Below, one piece after another: positions 1 to 14,065 of a stretch of DNA of 64,000 nucleotides. The position numbers and the translations under genes are program-made. Numbering within the stretch: position 1 is the first letter of the stretch; every line of letters starts with the position of its first letter. The notes beneath the pieces are model-generated. The model worked only from the letters and a program-made list of their open reading frames with translations, was not told the DNA's origin and ran no database searches. This DNA is from Zhengitettix transpicula (Eukaryota > Arthropoda > Insecta > Orthoptera > Tetrigidae), in contig CM073591.1 of NCBI GenBank assembly GCA_037074705.1, positions 6,440,087 to 6,504,086 on the forward strand. The letters run 5' to 3'.

Positions 1-830
1 GGCGCTTGAGGATCCCTAGTCAATGATGGCTGCACAGATGCAGAATGCTTTGACCTGTCACGTGTCAGAGCACAGACTGTTTTGCTGGCCGTGACGTTGT
101 GGTGAGCTTAAGGTCAAATTAACTAATGATATGCGATTTGTTGGGCGCCACCTGCAAGAATTGTTCTTGCAGGAAAAGGGAAATACAATATTTACTTAAT
201 AAAAACAAGAATTCATTTTATGAGAATTTATATAAAACGTAAGCTCTCCAGCCTGCCAGGGATGCGTGTAACCCCCTCCCTTTCTCAAGATTAACCGTGG
301 TTCTTCTCGTGGCAAACCGACGCGATACCCGGAAGCATGGAATGCGACTTACCAGGTCTGCAGCTCGGACAGGGTCGACTCCCGTTGGCGACTCTCTCTT
401 TCTCCGCAAAATTCGCAGTAGACAACCGGAGACCCACGTGCAAAACCAAAATCTTTCAGGATCAACTCTCCCTGACCACTCTCACCGACGGTCCAAATTC
501 ATCTCCTCGTGTTCGCAGACTTCTCTCTCTGCCTCCTCAAAATCCCTCTCTCCTGGTTGGTCCTTGTGCACACGTGGCCCACTTCCATCTATTTTTGGGC
601 CATACCCTCCCGGTCGTCTACCCCTTCCTTGGCCGACCCTGACCTTGCTTGCGGGACTTGCGGATTTTCCAATCCACCCCGCCATTGTCTTGTGTCTGCT
701 GCTCGACCCCGGCAAGCCACATTCCCATGCTTCCAGGCAGTAATTTAGGCAACAGTTATAAAAAATATTTGGTAACGAATCGATAACTAAAAGCGCACCA
801 TAACGTGACAGGCCGTAGTCACGCGTCAAC
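1..830 (-). repeat. Possible LTR-element edge with tRNA-Lys-type primer-binding site
   Basis: On the minus strand, TGGCGCCCAAC (plus-strand complement near 141-152) has the sequence of a primer-binding site for tRNA-Lys as used by Ty3/gypsy-like elements. Directly before it in element order is a palindromic CCTGCAAGAA..TTCTTGCAGG and then TATAAA-containing DNA. I cannot define the LTR ends or find gag/pol. The open frames at 297-829 on both strands show no recognisable domain and I do not call them genes. Confidence 0.3.
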
Positions 831-1082
831 CGTCCCTCGCCGGCACGTGACGTGATGGAAGTGACAGAAGTTGTTTAAAACAGTGGCAAATCCAAAAAAA
901 GAAGGGATCTAAGTCAGGCCAACACGCATAATACAACTTACACAACGTCCGACCACCGAGATTCAGAAAAATGTCCGTCTAGAGTTTGAGTACACGGATC
1001 GCCGTCATGGCGGTCGCGATGACGTCACGTTGATACTGAGAACACGGGGGGGGGGGAGTACCTCTTCATTAAAACAACACAC

Positions 1083-2345
1083 TTGCAAAACCACGAGCTG
1101 AAGAGATCTTCACCACGGAGGAAATTGCGAGACGGATACAGAAAACGAGGAACAACAGGAATTGATGGAATAAGAAACGAACACTTAAAGCAGACAGCGC
1201 AAGAATACCTCCCTCCCTCGCTCCCTCCCTCCCTCCTAAATAAATGTATAGAATTAGGAAATATACCAGACGAATGGAAAATGTCAACAGTCTTGCTATC
1301 ATACAAGGGAAAAGGAGACACAGAGGAATAGCCCATGGAATCCACACAGGAATCCTCGCCAAGAGAATGGCAGAGAAGCTAGAACCCCTCCTCTCTCTTC
1401 TACCAGAGGAACAATTTGGTTTTAGAAAGGGAAAGTCCACGACCCTGGCAGTATTAAACCTGTTTGGACAAATAAAACAGACGACAGAAAGACCAAAAAG
1501 GAAAACTATATGTGGTTTTCGTTGACTACTCAAAAGCATCCGATCTGGTTATCAGAAAAGTATTCATCGACAAACTGGAGGACCTAATTGGAAGAACGAT
1601 CCTGATATCAAATATACTGGCAGGAAACCCCACATATACAGATAAATGATGGAACGGCGTCCACTCAGCCATGATCCTGTTTAACCTTCTCACCACAGGA
1701 AAGGGCAGGAACAAGCAGGTACATACACGCTGATGACACTAGGTGAATGGGAGGAGAGAAATGACATACAGATAAATGAAGAGAAGACGGAGTTGGTAGT
1801 GTTCAGGAAAGGAGGAAGAACGTCAAATGCAATGGTAAACTACTCTAGAGGACTAACAACTGTAAATATCTAGGCATCACAATCCAAACAACGGGAACGA
1901 GCTATGAATGAAATCAGAACCATTACACAAGTAAGGATCAGCACAGCGATGGACCTGACGTGTATGGCCTGGAATACCTCACGTACAGACAACTGGAGCG
2001 AGTAAAGGCCAGATCGAGGCTACTGTACGACCTTCCTAATAGAGGATCTAAGATGCTACCAGCTGGTTCCAGCTTCAGACAGCTTGTACAGGATCTGTAT
2101 GAGAGGAAACGGAACATACCGGAGGACAGGACATGGATGGAAGCCAACCATGCGAAGACGAGACTGGCGATCCATGGCTTTCACCATAAAGTGTGCTTAA
2201 ACAAAGTATTTCATGAAGCAAACGACGAGTGTGTGAGTTGTGTTTGGAAGCCTGTGAGATGATATATCATAATACTGTAAATCTATCGTAGCTTACAGCA
2301 AGGAAAGGTTGTAATGTGACATGTGTGCGCTTCCAGTATTAGTAT
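1083..2345 (+). pseudogene. CR1/Jockey-like LINE reverse-transcriptase relic
   Basis: Broken in several frames. TGIDGIRNEH, KCIELGNIPDEWK and YKGKGD belong to the RT N-terminal part. LPEEQFGFRKGKST and FVDYSKASD (normally FVDYSKAFD) are RT motifs. Further on are KTELVVFRKGG, YLGITIQTTGTS and a C-terminal part with DRTWMEANH and [10 protein letters not shown]. Internal deletions and frameshifts make it dead. The end (about 2345) has the GTGTGCGCTTCCA sequence that also closes the copies at 11.1 and 14.0 kb. Confidence 0.75.
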
Positions 2346-4010
2346 TACAATTGTAAACCACGTTTCAAATGCAAGAAGACTTTCTTTTCAAGGTTATATT
2401 AAGTGGTAAATGATGGAAACATCCTTCTTCATACGTAATTAACACAGATCTACGCGCAATTACTTCTTAAAAAAAAGGGGGGCCGCTTAGAATCACGGCT
2501 ATTATCCAAACATGAACGAATGTTAGGCAAACTCTAGCGAAACAAACACGTAAGACGGGAATTTCTGCGCGAATCGCATTTGTAGGTTAGGTTAGGTTAC
2601 GTACGTCCGGATCAAACACACTATATATATATATATATATATCACAGAGACCCGGTGGCGACTTCAATCACAGAACAACGCACCGTAAAAGCTACACCAT
2701 TTCAGACTTATTTGCCTTGTTTTCACGCATTTACAATCATAATACTGCAATCAGATAAAAAATAACTTACCTTAAAGGAAAAAAAACAGCTCACTAATGG
2801 CTACATGCGCAGTGACGTCACCCGTGCGTCTGCGCATCTTTACACTCGGTCAGTGTTAAATTTTATTATTAATACAGAACCTCCCAACATAATTAATTAC
2901 GAGGAATAATTTTTTTCCATAAGAATCTACTAATTATAAAATTTTTTTTTCGTTAACTTTATCTTTTTTTTGAAAGAAAGAAAAACAACAGGCGATTTAC
3001 TAATGAGACAAAACAAACGGACCGAATAACATTAAACACCATTTATATTGTCTGTTGTTTGAGTATTTTGTTTACCTGATGATAAGTGAAGCTTTCAACA
3101 CCGACGTATTATTATGCAGCACTTTTGAGATTTCCCCGTGGCAGTTTTCCCTTTTGTCGGTGATGAGGAAACTATTGGAAGAATGTGTGTGTGTGCCTCA
3201 AGGTTTTTCCTCCATCACCAGAGAAACCTGTTATTTCCAACCATAAGTATAGTTTATGGTTAAATTCATAATTGCAGCCCCCCCCCCCCCCAAGGCTGCT
3301 GACTAAACTGATTTGTTTCTTACTGGTCTAAAATGTTTTAACTTTTCCTCAGTTTCTTATTTGCTGCTGCACAGATAAGTCGTTCCATGAGGTAACGAGT
3401 AATTAAGGACTCCCTGTTTGTAACATATCCTTTGGAACGATACAAAATTGAAAATAAAAATAAAAATAGTAGTTCCTCATATACTTTATTGTTTGGTATA
3501 AGTAGTAATGTTATTAATAAATTAGAAATAATAGAGGATTAAGAGCTGCCATCTTGAATGAATATAAATATCGTAAGATTCAGGATATGTTGAATAAATT
3601 AGAATTGGGGACAAAATTGTGTATGGTGTGTTAATTTTTATATATAGAACAGGTAAGGGAGGCAGTTGTCTGAATATTTAAACAATTTTATTAAAAGAAA
3701 ATTAGATGTCCATAATCGTAACACCAGGGGGAGGGAAAATTTTTTTTATTCTGTATCTGAATCCAAGAAGTACTAAAAATTCTATGTTTGATAGAGGGTT
3801 AATATTACATAATGAGTTGCCTGTACATTTTTAAATGTATTAAAGAAATTTATTGTTAGAGATAAAAAAATAGTGATAATTGTATTGAAGCATACGGCTT
3901 TAAGCTAAATTGTCAAAATAACGTGAGTAGACGTTTAAATCAACTGTTGTGACCTTTGTCGATACTAGAATAAGTTCCATTTAAAGATTGTCTCAAAAAC
4001 TATGGATTCG
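2346..4010. other. AT-rich stretch without recognised gene
   Basis: It holds about three TTAGG units at 2584-2600, (TA)n at 2622-2642, a TGACGTCA at about 2815 and a poly(C) run at about 3280-3291. The 63-codon frame at 3055 has no homology I recognise. Confidence 0.5.
2622..2642. repeat. (TA)n microsatellite
   Basis: An uninterrupted run of alternating T and A. Confidence 0.9.
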
Positions 4011-4345
4011 CCATAATGTTGTTGCAATAATTGCTCAAACTGTTACATCGGCCAGACCGAACGATCTTCGTTAATTAAAATAAAGTAACATATAGTAAAT
4101 TCCACACAATAAACATTCTCCTATTACTAAACATTGTTTGGATCTTAATCATTCTTTCAAGGTAAGGAAGTAATTAGTCTCAGAAATCCTCCAAGTCCAA
4201 CAAATTTTCTTTAAACTCAAAACAAGACATTTCTCTATAAAGAGTTCTCGGGGTTTCTGGTCAGTTAACGTGATTTGAGCACAACGTTTCCATGGCTGAA
4301 ACTGCCATCTTCGTCAGGTGAACTGTTGTCGAGATTCGTCAAGCC
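4010..4345. repeat. Penelope-like element fragments
   Basis: 4030-4075 (+) reads NCYIGQTERSS, the start of the GIY-YIG endonuclease carried by Penelope-like retroelements. 4238-4345 is a terminal piece in the opposite orientation. On the minus strand it holds CCTGACGA, a hairpin ATGGC/GCCAT, then GAAAC, the hammerhead-like core known from such elements. Confidence 0.55.
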
Positions 4346-5089
4346 AATCAGGAGTTTTCAGGTCTGGTCCGTAAGTAATAGCGACATTTCTCATTTAAAC
4401 AATATTTACAAAGGCTTATTGGAAAATCTTTGTTAGTTTATGTCTTGTATTCATATTCTTTTTGACGTTTTGTAACTTTGGCCATATCATTTCAGCCTAG
4501 CTCTAGTAATGATCAGAACGGTTGATCAAAAGGTCAAGTCACTTTTAAATCGTATATTGATTCAAATAAATTTCTGCTGCTGACTGTTTATACGTGTTGT
4601 TAATTACTTGTGTTACCATCTTTCAGATGTTAATTGTGTTCTCTTATGTACTTTGAGGTGTTTATTTGATATCCCGTCTTTGGTCTGTCACAGTTAAACC
4701 CATCGTTATTATTAAAACTGACTTATTTGCAAGCATTTCCGTGCACTCAGGTTCATGTCGGTGTAATAGAATGTTATCCTCCGTTTGTCTTCAAATGGTT
4801 TATGTGACACATCCTCGATGTTCCTCCTCAGGAGCCAGTGTCCACAGCTCCAGTTCACACTGTTCTCAGCACACAGATAGAAGGTTCTCATCTGTCATCT
4901 TGACAACAACCCCACTACACAGATAACAATTTGAGAATGAAACCTCTTAGCCACAACACACTTTTCATAATTCTTTAATATTTATCAATCAAATGTCATA
5001 CAGACGTCTGTTTGGCTGAAATGGGGCGAGACAATATTATTGATCAGGTATTTTCATAAAAATAACTGTAGGAACCAAGAAAAGAGAGG
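4346..5089. other. No recognised feature
   Basis: AT-rich sequence. The 86-codon open frame at 4666-4926 shows no family signature and is not flanked by splice or promoter signals I can support. Confidence 0.4.
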
Positions 5090-5260
5090 AAGACGAAAGG
5101 AAACTGGAACTCATATCTGTATCATTGGGAGTCCCACAGGGATCGGTCATTTGCCCTATTATTGTTTCTAATATTTTTTTACCAAATGGTATAAATTCTA
5201 AGATCCAGTTTTTGCAGATGCCTGAGTAATTCACATGAAGATAAATTATGAGTAAGACTA
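5090..5260 (+). pseudogene. LINE reverse-transcriptase fragment
   Basis: The plus strand reads ISVSLGVPQGSVICPII, the RT motif GVPQGSxLxPxLF, followed by a short decayed continuation. Only about 150 bp are left. Confidence 0.6.
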
Positions 5261-5929
5261 GGTACCCTCCACAATGACTTAGTTGTACCAAGTACATAGA
5301 CCGAAAAAATAAAATTAACTATGGCAAAAGTAAGGCGATCAGTTGCACTAAAATGCACCTACAACATGCATTGTAATATAAAATATCTGGAGGCCCAGGC
5401 CACAAACTATAGATAACTATGGATTTATTATAACGGTAAAAGGGACTGTACGGACTGCTGAAAGAGTCTGAAAAGAGGAGACGGGAAGGTTTGGAAATGT
5501 GGCGGCTGTAGAAGAATGTTATGTAGCTTAAATGGCATTAAATGTTGTATAAAGTTTTGGCAGGGGAAGAAAAACTTTGATTCATGCTCACATGAATACT
5601 CTAGAATTCTAACATATTAAATATATTAACATATTATTTTAATTTCTGTAATGTTAAAGAAGTCTGTTTGATTTTTAATTTAATAATATACTTGACAGAC
5701 AAATATTCTCAAGAATTGGGTAGAGGGATTGCTCCAAGGCAATAAATAAATTTGAACTTGAAATTTCATTTACTCATTACATGACACACTATTATTTCAA
5801 TTACATGATTTTGTATCATAATATGTGTTATATCATCAACAAATGTTCAACTAATTTTTCCCATCAGATTACAATAAAAACGTTCTTAAAATATTTATGT
5901 TATTTTATTTTGCGATGTCAACATTTCAG
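5261..5929. other. Upstream flank of gene A, no recognised element
   Basis: AT-rich DNA leading to the TTTCAG acceptor at 5929. No TATA/initiator pair that I trust was found. The first exon and promoter of gene A must be here or further upstream. Confidence 0.4.
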
Positions 5930-5934
5930 ACAAG

Positions 5935-6061
5935 ATGCCTGTGTCTCCCAAAGTAATAACCGCTGAGGAAGAGTACAAGAAGTGTCCTGACCTGAAGAAA
6001 GAGGACATAACTCACTTGAGAGACTGGGTCAGCAAACAGGTTCACCTGCCACATGTCTCAG
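5935..6061 (+). CDS. Gene A coding exon 1
   Basis: It encodes residues 1-42 ([16 protein letters not shown]...) and ends in phase 1 at donor G|GTCAGT. The exon itself opens at 5930 after acceptor AG 5928-5929, leaving only ACAAG as 5' UTR here. The [20 protein letters not shown] segment aligns with exon 1 of genes B and C. Confidence 0.87.
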
Positions 6062-9000
6062 GTCAGTCAGACTCTCATATGAGTACAGAAATGTTGCTGT
6101 AAACAGCACATGAACTTAAGTTGTAAATTGATTACAAAAAAAAAATCAGTTACCACCAACTAGAAATAGAAGATAAATCCATTAGCTTTCAGGAAGAAAT
6201 TTCAATCTAAATCAGTGTAACATTAGATTTTGTCTGTATTCATTCATCATGTAAGTCTTACTTCAAATTAAGAACCCCATCACTCACATCCTTGAAGCAC
6301 GGTTTCTATACAAGATCAACAGAATATGACTTTTAACGTTATTATTATTACAATCATGTTACAATAATGCAATAAACAAAGGAAAGAAAACACTGTTTTG
6401 TGTTCAGCATTAGAATTGAACACATTTATACTCCATTTATGTTTTTTTGTTATACACGACTGTAGTTTGACTAATTATTAGATATATTCTGTAATTCAAA
6501 ATATTCCATATGACAAATAATAACTTTGCTTAATATTTAGTATCTCCATGAACTGAAGATGTTGATGGCAAGTCTAATCTGATACAATATGAGCCACAAG
6601 TGGTGTACCTCAGGGATCAAATCTAGACCCATTCTCTTTATCAATATTTAATTTTACTTGAATACTGATGAAAACAATCTAATGTTCTCAGGAAATTACT
6701 GTTACAGTTGTGTTTATAACCAGTATTTTGTGGAATATCTAAAGTGTTAAGTTTATCTTATCATTACAGATATCATGAGTTACAAGAAAATAGATTATAC
6801 TGTAAAGAATTATTTTTGTGGGCTGGGTTTTTACGTTAAATCAAAATAAATATTTGATCAATAAAGATATTTTATATAAATTTTTTAAAGTTGAACATGA
6901 AAACTCTTATCTTAGGCACCACATAGAAGAGATCTGCTATTCTGTGTTGTGTTGCCTGCTGTAGCTCTCGTACCGACGTACTGGCGTCGACTCAGGGGTT
7001 GATCACTGGCTAAGGCGTTGGCCTCCGGGATTGAATGCTGGCAAGCTGTCGTACTAAATTGTGTGCTGCTATTCTGTGACCTCTTCACTAACCAATTGTG
7101 GCCCCTTTCTCACGACGATTCTGCCTCGAACTACATCAGAGACAACAACTTTTCGGAGCCTCTCTTAATCACATCCACCAGCTGCGGTGAGCGCAGAACA
7201 ACTGTGCAGTTTCAAAAGCTTATCTCCATCCCTTCCATTATATCCTCCCATTCTTTTACTTTTTTCATTGTTAGAAAACTTCGTCGAAATGCCAGTAGAC
7301 TGATTCTTCCATTGTCACAAGATTTTTAGCACGCAGCTGCAGTTCCATAGTCAACAATGGCCAACTATTCGGTCATGTTGAGGCCAACAATCGAGACAGA
7401 ACACAAAATTACTTGGATGGAAATATTTATCACCTCCACCCCCACGCACGTGCACGGTTTCGAATTCTCAAGACCACAGCAAACAACACTTCCGAGACAA
7501 AGAAAAACTTAAACCTAAATACACACGTTACAATATATAAAATACAGTATTCAAAACAAAATCTGATGAAACTGTTGAATTGGTGCAAAATTCCATTTTT
7601 GGTTTAGCCTTACTAAATACATATAAATTATATTCTTTATTTCATGACTTATTTCTTACATTAAGGAAGAACATTCATGGACTACAAATGTTAAAGTATT
7701 TATAAATCACAGCCAATCACAATCACTTGCTGAATTTTGAAATATTCTTGTCTGAAAATTCCAAGTTTGTTTGAGTAAGTTACAGTTTATACGAAATTTT
7801 ATTATTTCAGATGAGCAGCTAATCCTCTTCTTGCACAGTTGTTACTACAGTCTGGAAAAGGCGAAGAAGACTATAGAATGTTACTATACAGTTAAAACAC
7901 ATTCCCCTGAACTTTTTAGTGACAGAGATCCCAGGTCACCTGAATTCCTCAAGATTTGGAATTTCATGTAAGTCTATTGATGAGTCTTTGTGGTAACTGA
8001 GATGAAATCTTTAGGAAGAGAGGAACAGAACTAGATTATTAAAAATGGAAAACAATACCATTAAATATTTACGTGCAGCTGTTTTATGGTACATCATCAA
8101 TAAATAATAAAATATTAATATTACTTCAGCTGCGAGAGAATCTCTCTCTCGCAGGTAACCTGCGAGGGATTTTCTCTCGAAAGCAGAACCTTGTAGGAGA
8201 GATACGAAGGGGCTACCTTTGGGGATGCCTTTTCCTCTCCATTTTTGAACTAAGGCTTCCACAAGACGAGGCCTGTTCTGAGAGGTGTATGTTCCAGGGT
8301 CACAGACCTTGGGCATACGGTAAATTTGTCCGCTCTTCCCATTGGAATAGTCGGCCAGCTGCCTCCTAAACTGGTCGAGGCGCGGAGAAGGGAATGCTGC
8401 GTCCCCACAGCAAACTCCTCTCCCACCATCCAGGGAAGGGCGTGGGACAAGTACCCAATGCCCGACCTACCTGGTGCAGGTTTTTCTATGGTTTTCCCTG
8501 CGTTTCTTTAGGCGAATGCCGGGTAGGATCCTTAAACCATAGCCCGGGGGCCCTAGTTAACCCTTAGCTACCTTTCTCTACCCTTCCACATCCCCTCTTT
8601 CAAATCCCTTCCAATGCTATTAAAGGAGAGTTGCCCAATGTGGATTACCCTCATGTAGCCTGTTGCCCTAAAAAAAAAAAAACTTCAGCTCATAAACTAT
8701 TTATAATATCTTAAAGTTGCCTTAAATAGAGAGTTTTTTTTTTCATAGAAATTGAAAAACAAATGTAAAATAAATTACAGTTCCATTTAGTTGCTATAAC
8801 AGATTTGGCTTCATTAGAAGTCAATATATACTTTCTTTTATAGTTTATATTGAGTAAACTCACTAATTATTTGCTTTGTAATAAAGTTTTAATTTACTCA
8901 AATTTTTCACAAGTTAAAAATGTTATAAAGCAGTATTAATGCGCAATAAGATGAGATAATTATTTTCTAATATATTAATTTAATCATAGCCTCCAGTTAC

Positions 9001-12000
9001 ATAAAATATTGGCAGATAAACAACAAGTATAATTTAGGGATTCATCATAAAAGGTTACATATAATCTGACTTTGTCTTTCAGAGATGTCATTGTCCTACC
9101 AAAGAAGACGGAGAAGGAACAACGTGTAGTTTTCGCCAGGCTGAGAGACCAGGATGCCAGCAACTTCTACCTCAACGAGTCCATAAAGATTTTCTTCATG
9201 GTTGTGGATATGATTCTGCGAGAGGAAGGTACCACAGATGGTTTCGTCTTCCTGTTTGACATGACTGGGGTGTCCATGGGCCACATTGCAAAATTAATAA
9301 TTGCAACTCTCAAGAAGTTCTTTGTGTACATACAGGTTTGTGATATATAGTTTTCATTCATTCTTTAGACAGTTAAGTTCAAGGGTGTTTTGGAAACGTG
9401 CCAGAAAACTGGACAATGAATGGTTGGTTAGGCAGTACAAGTGATACTGGTTCTTGTAGTGTTCTCCTCAAACCAGTACTGGTCAAGTGGTTCAGTAATT
9501 TAAATACTTGGTCTCACTCAAAAAGGCAAGACAGGTGTGCAACCTTGGCAGAGTCAAGTGACTTATTCATTTATGGAAATGACAGCTGATTAATTTATTA
9601 CTTCCTTTGATTTAATTAAACATTTCTGAGCTTTATGTGCACCCAAACACACCATATTTGACAAACAGGAACCTGTGAGTAAGACAGTAATAGTTCACTA
9701 TGATTAATATTCTAAAAGCAAGTGTGGGCTTTCATGAAACCTGTTTATATATTTGAAATAATTATTCACATTCATGCCCAGTTTATCTCTAGAAACTGAA
9801 TTCCACAGGGTTCTAGTTTTGACCCATTATGTCGTCATATGACTGCCAATATTTTCTCTGGAACTATCTTTCTTTTCCTTGGGCCACTTGCATCACCAGC
9901 AGCAGACGTACCAATACATAATCTTGATATTCAAACTTAATCCGACAGGCAAAGGTAGTTTACTATTTCTCAATTTCCAGGATCACTAAGATAAGAATAA
10001 TCGCCATAGTTTACAGATAGATCTTAAATTTTTTTTACAATACATGTTTCAAGGATTTTGATCATATTTCACTTACAGAGGAGATGTTGCTTTTGTGATT
10101 CATATTATACCTTCATTTTTTCATGTACATTTTAATTTTGATCAATGTTTCCGAAGTACAGAATGTAGAATTAATCAAATAAAATAATCAAGGTATTTCA
10201 ATTTAATAAACCGTTCTCATTTTGAAACTTTAGAAATGTTTTCTTCAATATAACATTCTATTTTTTTCGGTTTTGCAGGGAGGCTTTCCGTTGAGGATGA
10301 AAGCGGTGCATGTGATACATACAAACGCACTCATTGACAAAGTAATGTTTTTAATCAAACCTCTGATGAATAAGGAGCTGGCTGACATGGTAAGAACTGT
10401 TATTGGTCTCCATTATAAATCATCTTAGTATACTGATGAAAGAAAAATTTAAGTAGCTTGTTAAAATAAAAAATTCTTAAAAAAAATTGTCTGATTGAAA
10501 ATAATGAATAAGAAAGATATCCATTACAGACAAAAAATGGTAATATAAATACCACACAACATTTTTGGGATCCTTGTCCCTTTTGTCAGGTGCTAAGAAG
10601 AGCCTAGAGTGACACAACTGCACTGGTCAGTTGACAACACTCATGTTTTCGTCACTTTTGAGTGTTTTGGAACTATAAAACTACAGCAATTAGAGACTAT
10701 TAGACATTATAATATATTAAGATATTAATATTCTCTTACATTTTTAGTCACAAAATGATGTTGAAGTAGTAGGCATTAGCTTTAAGAAGTCTTATTCTAA
10801 TGAAAATTAAAGCATGTCAATAGTAATCCTCTATTTTGTGAGTCATTGTAACACAAATATATGCCAAAAAGGGGTTCATTGAAATAAAATGCATTGCACA
10901 ATGTATATGAAAATTTTCAGTAAAATAGGGAATTTCAAATGTTTATCTGTAATTGAACAGCCTTCACTAATCCACACAGAGACCCAAAAAATTAGATTTT
11001 TTTATATTCTTAGGTTGATTAAATATATTAATTATAATTTTAAAAATCGAAACCAACATTAAAATATTTTGTCAATATTCAATACATAATCCTCAATATC
11101 CTTATCTATAATAATAATATATTGGAAGCGCACACATGCCGTGCATTACATTACAACCTTTCCTTGCTGTAAGCTACGATAGCTTTACATCTATTCCTAC
11201 ATTTTACAATATGATATCTCTCACAGCCTTCTAAACACAACTCACACACACACTCGTCTTTTGGTTCATGAAATACTTTGTTTAAGCACACTTTATGGTG
11301 AAAGCCAGTCTCGTCTTCATGTGGCGTAGTTCATGGTTGGCTTCCATCCATGTCCTGTCCTGCATAGCAGATGTTGCATAGAAGTCCTCCGGTATGTTCC
11401 ATTTCCTCTCATACAGATCCTGTAAAAGCTGTCTGAAGCTGGAACCAGCTGGTAGTATCAGATCATATCTTAAATCCTCTATTAGGAAAGTCTCCCTGGT
11501 AAGCTCATACACTAGCCTCGATCTTGAATTTTGTGGAACTCCTAAAATTCATTTAAGGTATCCTTATCTATCTTCTTCTAATAAATAAAATCGAGTGTAT
11601 GTTTGATTGTGTGTGTATGTTCCTCATACAAATCTACACCCGTGGAGCAAATATGGCCAAATTGTGTACACGAATCCCTTTTGAACCAGAAACAAACACT
11701 ATGGGGGTAAGACACAACTACCACCCACAGGGGCAAGGGAGGGAAATTTTCAAACACGTTCAAATGGTTGGTATAATTGAGTCAGATAATTATTTTTCGG
11801 GGTCCATGAGGTTGATAGTGTTTCACCCAATGGTTTTTTGTGTATAATTTCAACCCCCTTTTGGCATATGAGGGGAACACGCTAAGGGATGGGGATAGAT
11901 GGGCGTTACAAAAAAATAATGTGAAAACAACTGAGATTGGAGTAAATCAGGGGTTTCGGATGTCGCTGAGTTTAATTATGACAACCTGGGCAGTGCCGTG

Positions 12001-12762
12001 CACCCAGTTAATCTAAAATATATTATCGGTAATACATTAGAATCTGATATTAGCTTTTAGCCTTCTGCTGACATTTTCATCTTAAATTTCATCAAGAGAA
12101 AACATCACAAAATGTTTAATCTGCACTATTATAGACTCAAGGCATTTGACCTGCAGACATCATTGACATTGTAAAGTTAAACCTCATCTTGGATTTACTT
12201 ACACTACTAGATCTAACGTATTTCATTCTATTACTCCTCTTTGTTGTTTTGTTTATACAACATTTCAGATGAAAATGGCCACGAGTGCCAAAAGCTACCA
12301 TCAGATTTTAATGTAGTACCTACAATTTATATTAAATTGTGAAATTGAGGACTGACGTGGATTATTATAAATTATTGAGAGCCTGAAATTATCTGACGGG
12401 ACTGAACTTGTAACTTTGCCTAACAACATTTATTATTTCAGCTGAGGTTCCACCAGGGAGTACCAAAGGAGTTTCTCAATGAAATACCCCAGGCGCTCCT
12501 GCCCAAAGACTACGGCGGTAACATGGACAGCATAGACGATATACGAGGTGAGTAGAAAAGTTTCCAACCCATTCACACAATTGAAGCAGGCGTGACAAAA
12601 TTGATCAACTCCTGTTTAAAAACGTATGACAAATAAAAAATACAATTTATCCAATGTGTCACAAAAAATTAAATAATTAAATCAAAAAATATTAGTTATG
12701 AACACATTTCGACTACAACAGTCATAGACACAGTCCATGGCTCTAAATACATATTTCATCTA

Positions 12763-12817
<55 letters not shown>

Positions 12818-13192
12818 ATTAGGAGAATCCATTTAAGGAATTAATTCACATTCAAACTTGGATAGTGAGGAAGGATAGAAATAAATAGGAGAAATAGGAG
12901 GATTGCGCTTTATTTGAATTCATATGCTCGGGCGAAGAATTACGCACATAGAAAAGCATATGTTCAAAGCAGAGAGAAGGATGGAAGAAGAAGGAAAGAC
13001 TGAAAATATTTGACCCAGGCGGGACTTGAACCCACGTATTCTGCTTAGTACACAGACGCCTTAACCATCTCGGCCACCGGGTCAAGTTCCCGACCAGGCA
13101 AATATAGACAGTCTTATTGTGGACAATTAATAGTTTTAGTGGAGGAATGGATAGAGTAGAGGGAATGAAGTATTAGGAGCTTCCATTAAGGA

Positions 13193-13252
<60 letters not shown>

Positions 13253-13449
13253 GTTGTGGCTTACCTGAAAGTGAAGTGTGATGTTGCCATAAGGAACTGA
13301 AGGTTGTTCTTCAAATTTTTGGAGGCTCTCAGCCTCCTTCTTCAGTTCCTTATGGCGACACCACACTTCACTTTCAGGTAAGCCACCACCTATGTCTCTT
13401 TGCTTTCCATACCAATATTGCAATTATTTTTGACAATGTCATATCCGTA

Positions 13450-13500
<51 letters not shown>

Positions 13501-14005
13501 GGAGAATACCTCACGGACAGACAACTGGAAGAACTGAAGCGAGTAAAGGCTAGATACCTGAAAAGAATTTTAGGAGTTCCACAAAATTCAAGATCGAGGC
13601 TAGTGTACGAGCTTACCAGGGAGACTTTCCTAATAGAGGATTTAAGATATGATCTGATACTACCAGCTGGTTCCAGCTTCAGACAGCTTTTACAGGATCT
13701 GTATGAGAGGAAACAAAACATACTGGAGGACTTCTATGCAACATCTGCTATGCAGGACAGGACATGGATGGAAGCCAACCATGAACTACGCCACACGCAT
13801 ACAAGACTGGCGATCCATGGCTTTCACCATAAAGTGTGCTTAAACAAAGTATTTCATGAGCCAAAAGACGAGTGTGTGTGTGAGTTGTGTTTAGAAGGCT
13901 GTGAGAGATATCATATTGTAAAATGTAGGAATAGACTGTAATCTATTGTAGCTTACAGCAAGTAAAGGTTGTAATGTAATGCATGGCATGTGTGCGCTTC
14001 CAATA

Positions 14006-14065
<60 letters not shown>

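Noticed and set aside
297..829. Overlapping frames of 101-148 codons at the left edge
   Set aside because: All are in CpG-rich DNA next to a primer-binding-site-like motif, on both strands, with no recognised domain.
1025..1539. Minus-strand frames of 106-156 codons
   Set aside because: They are antisense shadows of the LINE reverse-transcriptase relic, which carries the recognisable motifs on the plus strand.
7018..7329. 103-codon frame in intron 1 of gene A
   Set aside because: No homology recognised, inside an intron of an intact gene, no matching strand or splice signals.
13012..13083. Functional tRNA-Ser(ACT)
   Set aside because: The class II variable arm is missing and a SINE-like body and AT tail follow; kept only as a SINE head.
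13498..13941. 147-codon intact frame as a host gene
   Set aside because: It matches the C-terminus of the LINE also found at 2.0 and 11.3 kb and ends in the LINE 3' tail.
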